DNA of 9,943 nucleotides from an uncultured Collinsella sp. (GTDB taxonomy: Bacteria > Actinomycetota > Coriobacteriia > Coriobacteriales > Coriobacteriaceae): the NCBI GenBank assembly GCA_958439775.1, contig CAUBWQ010000022.1:1-9943 (forward strand), written 5' to 3'. Below, one piece after another: positions 6,697 to 9,943 of this stretch. The position numbers were made by a program, and so were the translations under genes. The notes beneath the pieces are model-generated. The model worked only from the letters and a program-made list of their open reading frames with translations. It was not told the origin of the DNA and did no database searches. Numbering within the stretch: the first letter of the stretch is position 1; each line of letters begins with the position of its first letter.

Positions 6697-7680
6697 CTAG
6701 TTCACCTCGACAGGCTTGGCGTCGGGATAGCGCTCCTCAAAGTCTAGGCGGTACTTATTGTCATTGGTGCCCGCCACGTTGTCGCGCGACAGCGGCGCCA
6801 CGATCTCATTCTTGTGGTCCGCAGGCTTGGCGTATTTCAGGCTGATCTCCCAGGCATCACAGATTGCGTCAATGCGGTGATCCAGGTCGTCGTACAGGGC
6901 GATGATGTCCTTCCAGGAGCTGTAGTTCTTAGAGCTCGTCGGGACGTCCAGGTCCTCGACGATGTCGTAATACTGCTCGATGGTGTCCTCCGTGCGCTCG
7001 GCGACGTCGGCGAGATTTTGACGGGTGGTTCGATCCTCTTCCAGATAGCTGCCGTTGAAGTTCTGCGCGCAGCCACGGACGTAGTTGTCGAGGTCTTCGA
7101 GCAAGTCGTAGTATTCGCTCAGTCGGCGGTAGAGATTCTGCTCGGAGAGCGTTGCTTCGCCGCCATCCTCGTCGTCATCGTCATCATCGTCGTACAGGCT
7201 GTTGGGATCGCCGAGAGGCTTTAGGTCATCGTCGTCGACGTCATGGTGCAGCTTAGCTACCTCGGCAGACGTCTGCGTGGCGGCGTTGTCGAAAGGCTTG
7301 ATCACAAAGAAAACGACCAGGGCGATGATGATCGCCACCAGCACAACGATAACGGCGATAAGCGGCCCGGTGCCGCTCTTTTTGGGAGCGGGGGTCTGTG
7401 GCGAAGCGGGCGCGTATGCGGGAGCCGGCTGCTGTTGGGGCGAGTCGCTCGCGACGGGTATGCGCTGCGTGGTCTCGACGGCCGCGGGGCCTGCGGCGGG
7501 GTCGGGGCGATAGGCGAGGGGGTCGTCCGCCTTGACTTGCGGCGTATCAAGGGAGCCGGTCTGCTCAAAAGCGGGCTGGCTATCGCTCGCGGTTGTTTGC
7601 TCAACAGGTGCACCGCACGAGGTGCAGAACTTGGCATTATCTGCAAGAAGCTTGCCGCACGAGGCGCAATACCGAGACAT
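6697..7680 (-). CDS. Membrane-anchored zinc-ribbon protein of unknown function
   Basis: A 327-residue protein with no recognised enzyme domain. The start chosen is ATG at 7680, five bases after AAGGAG on the minus strand; an in-frame ATG at 7698 lies upstream of this site. The N-terminus is a short zinc ribbon (Cys5, Cys8, Cys19, Cys22, as in the zinc_ribbon_2 families). A Pro/Ala/Gln-rich linker runs to about residue 101. One transmembrane helix at about 106-127 has no signal peptide before it. An acidic stretch with seven consecutive Asp (164-170) follows, then a region rich in Tyr, Asp and Leu predicted to be helical (about 178-285). The helix would place the zinc ribbon in the cytosol and the C-terminal domain outside. 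It is the only minus-strand gene here and is bounded by palindromes on both sides. A sensing or scaffold role is possible but not shown. Confidence 0.8.
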   Translation of the reverse strand: MSRYCASCGKLLADNAKFCTSCGAPVEQTTASDSQPAFEQTGSLDTPQVKADDPLAYRPDPAAGPAAVETTQRIPVASDSPQQQPAPAYAPASPQTPAPKKSGTGPLIAVIVVLVAIIIALVVFFVIKPFDNAATQTSAEVAKLHHDVDDDDLKPLGDPNSLYDDDDDDDEDGGEATLSEQNLYRRLSEYYDLLEDLDNYVRGCAQNFNGSYLEEDRTTRQNLADVAERTEDTIEQYYDIVEDLDVPTSSKNYSSWKDIIALYDDLDHRIDAICDAWEISLKYAKPADHKNEIVAPLSRDNVAGTNDNKYRLDFEERYPDAKPVEVN

Positions 7681-7717
7681 TGCCACTCCTTTCGCCACAT
7701 TTCAATGCAATACGACG

Positions 7718-7723
7718 ATTATA
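7718..7723 (-). promoter_or_regulatory. -10 element of the zinc-ribbon gene
   Basis: Read on the minus strand this is a perfect TATAAT preceded by TGGG, which is close to an extended -10. Transcription would begin near 7711 and leave about 30 nt before the ATG at 7680. The -35 position (GATGGG) is poor. It lies just outside the left arm of the palindrome at 7749-7817. Confidence 0.5.
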
Positions 7724-7748
7724 CCCAGCGTCCAAAATTCCCCATCAT

Positions 7749-7817
7749 AAGTTGCGGTGAAATAGGGACTGTTTGGCGGTCTCAGAGCTTCAATCAGTCC
7801 CTATTTCACCGCAACTT
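7749..7817. repeat. Perfect 23-bp inverted repeat between divergent promoters
   Basis: The left arm at 7749-7771 (begins AAGTTGCGGTGAAATAGGG) and the right arm at 7795-7817 are exact reverse complements over 23 bp. They are separated by a 23-nt loop at 7772-7794. No T-run follows on either strand, so it is not an ordinary terminator. The arm contains TAGGGAC, a heptamer also present in the arms at 6621-6678, which suggests a related family of dispersed palindromes. It occupies the space between the minus-strand -10 at 7718-7723 and the possible tmk promoter at 7846-7874. Confidence 0.8.
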
Positions 7818-7845
7818 CGGGGATGCCTCGATGGCTAGGTTGGAT

Positions 7846-7874
7846 TTGGGACGCGCCTGCCCCTGGGGTATCAT
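7846..7874 (+). promoter_or_regulatory. Possible promoter of the tmk-holB-ricT operon
   Basis: TTGGGA (7846-7851) and TATCAT (7869-7874) are separated by 17 nt and match the sigma-70 hexamers at four and five of six positions. Transcription would start near 7881, about 47 nt before the tmk ATG. TATAAC at 7886-7891 is an alternative -10 but has no good -35. Confidence 0.4.
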
Positions 7875-7927
7875 GGCTTGGTTGCTATAACTTGCATTTT
7901 CGCGCCTTGTAGGAAGGGGCTGCGCCC

Positions 7928-8611
7928 ATGGCTTTTGAGCCCGCTCAACATAGCTTTATCACGCTCGAGGGCGTCGACGGCGCCGGCAAGTCCACGCAGG
8001 CGCGCCTGCTTGCCCGTACGCTCGAGCTCGCTGGATACCAGGTTGTGAGCCTGCGCGAGCCGGGCGGCACCGCCATCAGCGAAAAAATCCGCGCCCTGCT
8101 GCTCGACCCCGCCAATACGGCGATGGGCGACACCTGCGAGCTGCTGCTCTACGAGGCCGCGCGTGCCCAGCTGGTGCACGAGGTCATAGCTCCCGCCCTC
8201 GCTGCCGGCAAGATGGTCCTGTGCGACCGTTTCTACGATTCCACGACCTGCTACCAGGCGTTTGCCGACGGCCTCGACCGCCAGATGGTGCGCGATGCCA
8301 ACAACCTGGCTGTCGCCGGTACGCATCCGGCGCTCACGCTCGTCTATCACATCACGCCCGAGCAGGCGGCACTGCGCATGGCCGCCCGCGGTGCGGCCGA
8401 TCGCATGGAGGCCAAGGGCATGGCCTTCCAGGAGCGTGTCTACCAGGGATTTTGCGCAATTGCTGCCGAGGAGCCAGACCGCGTAAAGCTCATCGACGCC
8501 ACTGCGTCGATCGCAGACGTCTTCGCGCAGACGGTCGAGCTGGTTCGCGCGTACGGTCTCGACATTCCCCAAGACGCCGTCGCCGCCGCGCTTGCCAAGG
8601 AGGCCGAGTAA
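7928..8611 (+). CDS. tmk: Thymidylate kinase (dTMP kinase)
   Basis: Phosphorylates dTMP to dTDP with ATP, the step that commits thymidine nucleotides to dTTP synthesis. The 227-residue protein is close to the usual 205-215 with a modest C-terminal extension. It has the P-loop GVDGAGKST (15-23), REPGGT (43-48) for dTMP contact, the CDRFYDST motif with Asp100-Arg101, and a LID region with Arg150, Arg154 and Arg159. The start is the ATG at 7928, after a purine-rich AGGAAGGGG at 7911-7919. The neighbours holB and ricT follow without meaningful spacing, an arrangement also known from Bacillus and many other Gram-positives. Confidence 0.96.
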   Translation: MAFEPAQHSFITLEGVDGAGKSTQARLLARTLELAGYQVVSLREPGGTAISEKIRALLLDPANTAMGDTCELLLYEAARAQLVHEVIAPALAAGKMVLCDRFYDSTTCYQAFADGLDRQMVRDANNLAVAGTHPALTLVYHITPEQAALRMAARGAADRMEAKGMAFQERVYQGFCAIAAEEPDRVKLIDATASIADVFAQTVELVRAYGLDIPQDAVAAALAKEAE

Positions 8612-8612
8612 C

Positions 8613-9740
8613 ATGGCCCCCGCTCAGGCAAGCCTGCTGGCCAAGCTCGACACCCAACAGCGCGTGCGCGACTTTTTGACCAACGCCATCGCAAGCGGCC
8701 GTGCATCGCACGCCTACCTGTTCTTGGGTGCGCCCGGTGCCGGTAAGCTCGACGCCGCATGGGCGCTCGCCCAGGCATTCCTGTGCGAGCAGGACGGCTG
8801 TGGTTCGTGCGACAGCTGCGTGCGCGTCGCCCGTCATACGCATCCCGACGTGCACTATTACACGCCCGAGAGCGCTACGGGCTACCTCATCGCGCAGACC
8901 CGCGAGCTGCTCGACGACGTGCCCCTGGCACCCATCCGCGCCAAGGCAAAGGTCTACATCATCGACCGTGCCGAACAGCTGCGCGCCAACACCGCCAACG
9001 CGCTGCTCAAAACGCTCGAGGAACCGCCCGAGGGTGTCATGTTCATCCTGTTGGGCACCTCGGCCGACGTGATGCTGCCCACCATCGTGAGCCGCTGCCA
9101 GTGCGTACCGTTTCGGCTGGTTTCGCCCACTGTGGCTGCGCAGGCCGTGAGCCGCGCCACCGGTCAAGATCCCACGCGCTGCCGCATGGCCGTTGCCGTG
9201 GCGGGCAGTCCCACGCGCGGTATCGAGTTCCTCAAGAGCGCCGAGCGCCAGGACGCCCGTCGCCAGATGGTCCGTGCCATCGACTCGCTCATCGCCGCCG
9301 ACGAGGCCGATGTGCTCAGTCGCGCCAAATCGCTCATCGTCGCCGTCAAGGCGCCGCTCGCCGAGGTCAAGTCCACGCAGGAAAAGGTGCTCGAGCAAAA
9401 TGCCGACTACCTGTCGCGTGGAGCATTGAAGCAGCTTGAGGACCGCAACAAGCGCGAACTCAACGCGCGCGAGCGTTCGGGTATCATGGAAGCGCTGGCG
9501 AGCGCGCGGACGCTCATGCGCGACGTGCTGCTGACGCTTCAGGACGAGGCAGCCGACGTGGTGAACGAGGACGTGCGTGACACAATCGGCCGGCTTGCCG
9601 CCGCGACGAATGTTGCGGGTGCCACTCAGGCGCTTGAGGCGGTTGCCACCGCTGAGCGCAACATCGCCAGAAACGTTACTCCCCAGCTGGCCATCGAGGT
9701 CATGCTGTTCGATATCAGGAAGGCACTGAAATGCCGTTAG
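8613..9740 (+). CDS. holB: DNA polymerase III delta' subunit
   Basis: Clamp-loader subunit that helps open and load the beta sliding clamp at the replication fork. The start is ATG 8613, after AAGGAGG at 8597-8603, one nt beyond the tmk stop; an in-frame ATG at 8592 would overlap tmk and lacks this spacing. The 375 residues begin with an AAA+ domain: P-loop-like GAPGAGKLD (39-47), a zinc-binding set Cys58, Cys63, Cys66 and Cys69, YIIDRAEQLRANTANALLKTLEEPP (115-139) as the Walker B region, and the SRC motif at 160-162. The Walker A Lys is kept, but the following Thr/Ser is Leu, in line with delta' usually not hydrolysing ATP. The C-terminal helical part is poorly conserved in the family. It overlaps the next gene by 10 nt. 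Confidence 0.9.
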   Translation: MAPAQASLLAKLDTQQRVRDFLTNAIASGRASHAYLFLGAPGAGKLDAAWALAQAFLCEQDGCGSCDSCVRVARHTHPDVHYYTPESATGYLIAQTRELLDDVPLAPIRAKAKVYIIDRAEQLRANTANALLKTLEEPPEGVMFILLGTSADVMLPTIVSRCQCVPFRLVSPTVAAQAVSRATGQDPTRCRMAVAVAGSPTRGIEFLKSAERQDARRQMVRAIDSLIAADEADVLSRAKSLIVAVKAPLAEVKSTQEKVLEQNADYLSRGALKQLEDRNKRELNARERSGIMEALASARTLMRDVLLTLQDEAADVVNEDVRDTIGRLAAATNVAGATQALEAVATAERNIARNVTPQLAIEVMLFDIRKALKCR

Positions 9741-9943
9741 TCGTACCCGTTAAGTTTACCTACGCCTCGCGCGACCTGTGGTTCGACCCACAGGATCTGG
9801 ATATCCTCGAGGCCGATTATGCCATCTGCTCCACCGAGCGCGGAACCGAGATCGGCCTGGTCACGGCCGACCCCTTCGAGGCGCCGCAAGACGAGCTCGG
9901 CCAGCCGCTCAACCCCGTCCTGCGCGTGGCGAGCGACGTCGAC
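9731..9943 (+). CDS. ricT: PSP1-domain protein RicT/YaaT (3'-truncated by window edge)
   Basis: The first 71 codons of a PSP1-domain protein. The start ATG 9731 lies inside the end of holB, seven bases after AGGAAGG (9717-9723). The visible part has the family pattern: VPVKFTYASRDLWFDPQDLDILEADYAICSTERGTEIGLV, then LNPVLRVASDVD, which corresponds to the start of the conserved PSP1 region. In Bacillus subtilis RicT works with RicA and RicF in the Y-complex that tunes RNase Y processing of mRNA, and the gene also follows holB there. Whether RicA, RicF and RNase Y occur in this organism cannot be seen here. Identification rests on this partial sequence plus the gene order. Confidence 0.85.
   Translation, partial: MPLVVPVKFTYASRDLWFDPQDLDILEADYAICSTERGTEIGLVTADPFEAPQDELGQPLNPVLRVASDVD

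Noticed and set aside
8490..9398. Long minus-strand frame opposite the tmk-holB junction
   Set aside because: It is the mirror of holB coding sequence. holB has the zinc cysteines and SRC motif, while the reverse product shows no domain.

Overview
The window is GC-rich, densely packed bacterial DNA. Gene content points to a gut actinobacterium of the class Coriobacteriia, most likely Collinsella or a close relative. The reasons are the actinobacterial class Ic aspartate aminotransferase, the TatA-TatC-HypA-HypB series, the archaeal-type topoisomerase I with zinc ribbons and a Lys/Ala/Thr-rich tail, and a tmk-holB-ricT block. The taxon is inferred from content and codon use, not from a database search.

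Layout. Positions 3-962 hold the 3' three quarters of an aminotransferase gene. It is followed by a short STAS-domain anti-sigma-factor antagonist (1014-1328). After a leader with two hairpins comes a tight co-directional series: tatA/tatB-like (1483-2061), tatC (2061-2852), hypA (2859-3215) and hypB (3271-3954). It links the twin-arginine protein export channel with the nickel-insertion proteins of [NiFe]-hydrogenase maturation. A topoisomerase I gene with a TTG start follows (4009-6555) and ends at a strong, symmetric terminator.

Beyond the terminator the single minus-strand gene (6697-7680) encodes a membrane-anchored zinc-ribbon protein of unknown function. It is bracketed by two long perfect inverted repeats (6621-6678 and 7749-7817) that resemble REP/BIME-type dispersed palindromes. 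The second lies between the divergent promoters of this gene and of the next block. The right end is a housekeeping operon: tmk (7928-8611), holB (8613-9740) and the start of ricT/yaaT (9731 to the window end), with a 1-nt gap and a 10-nt overlap.

No gene-free stretch exceeds 300 bases; the longest is 7681-7927. I see no tRNA, rRNA, CRISPR array, prophage or transposase gene. Most of the window is conserved core genome, and I do not find a clear new multi-gene system. The least explained items are the two palindromes, the zinc-ribbon membrane protein and the structured leader in front of the tat-hyp genes.
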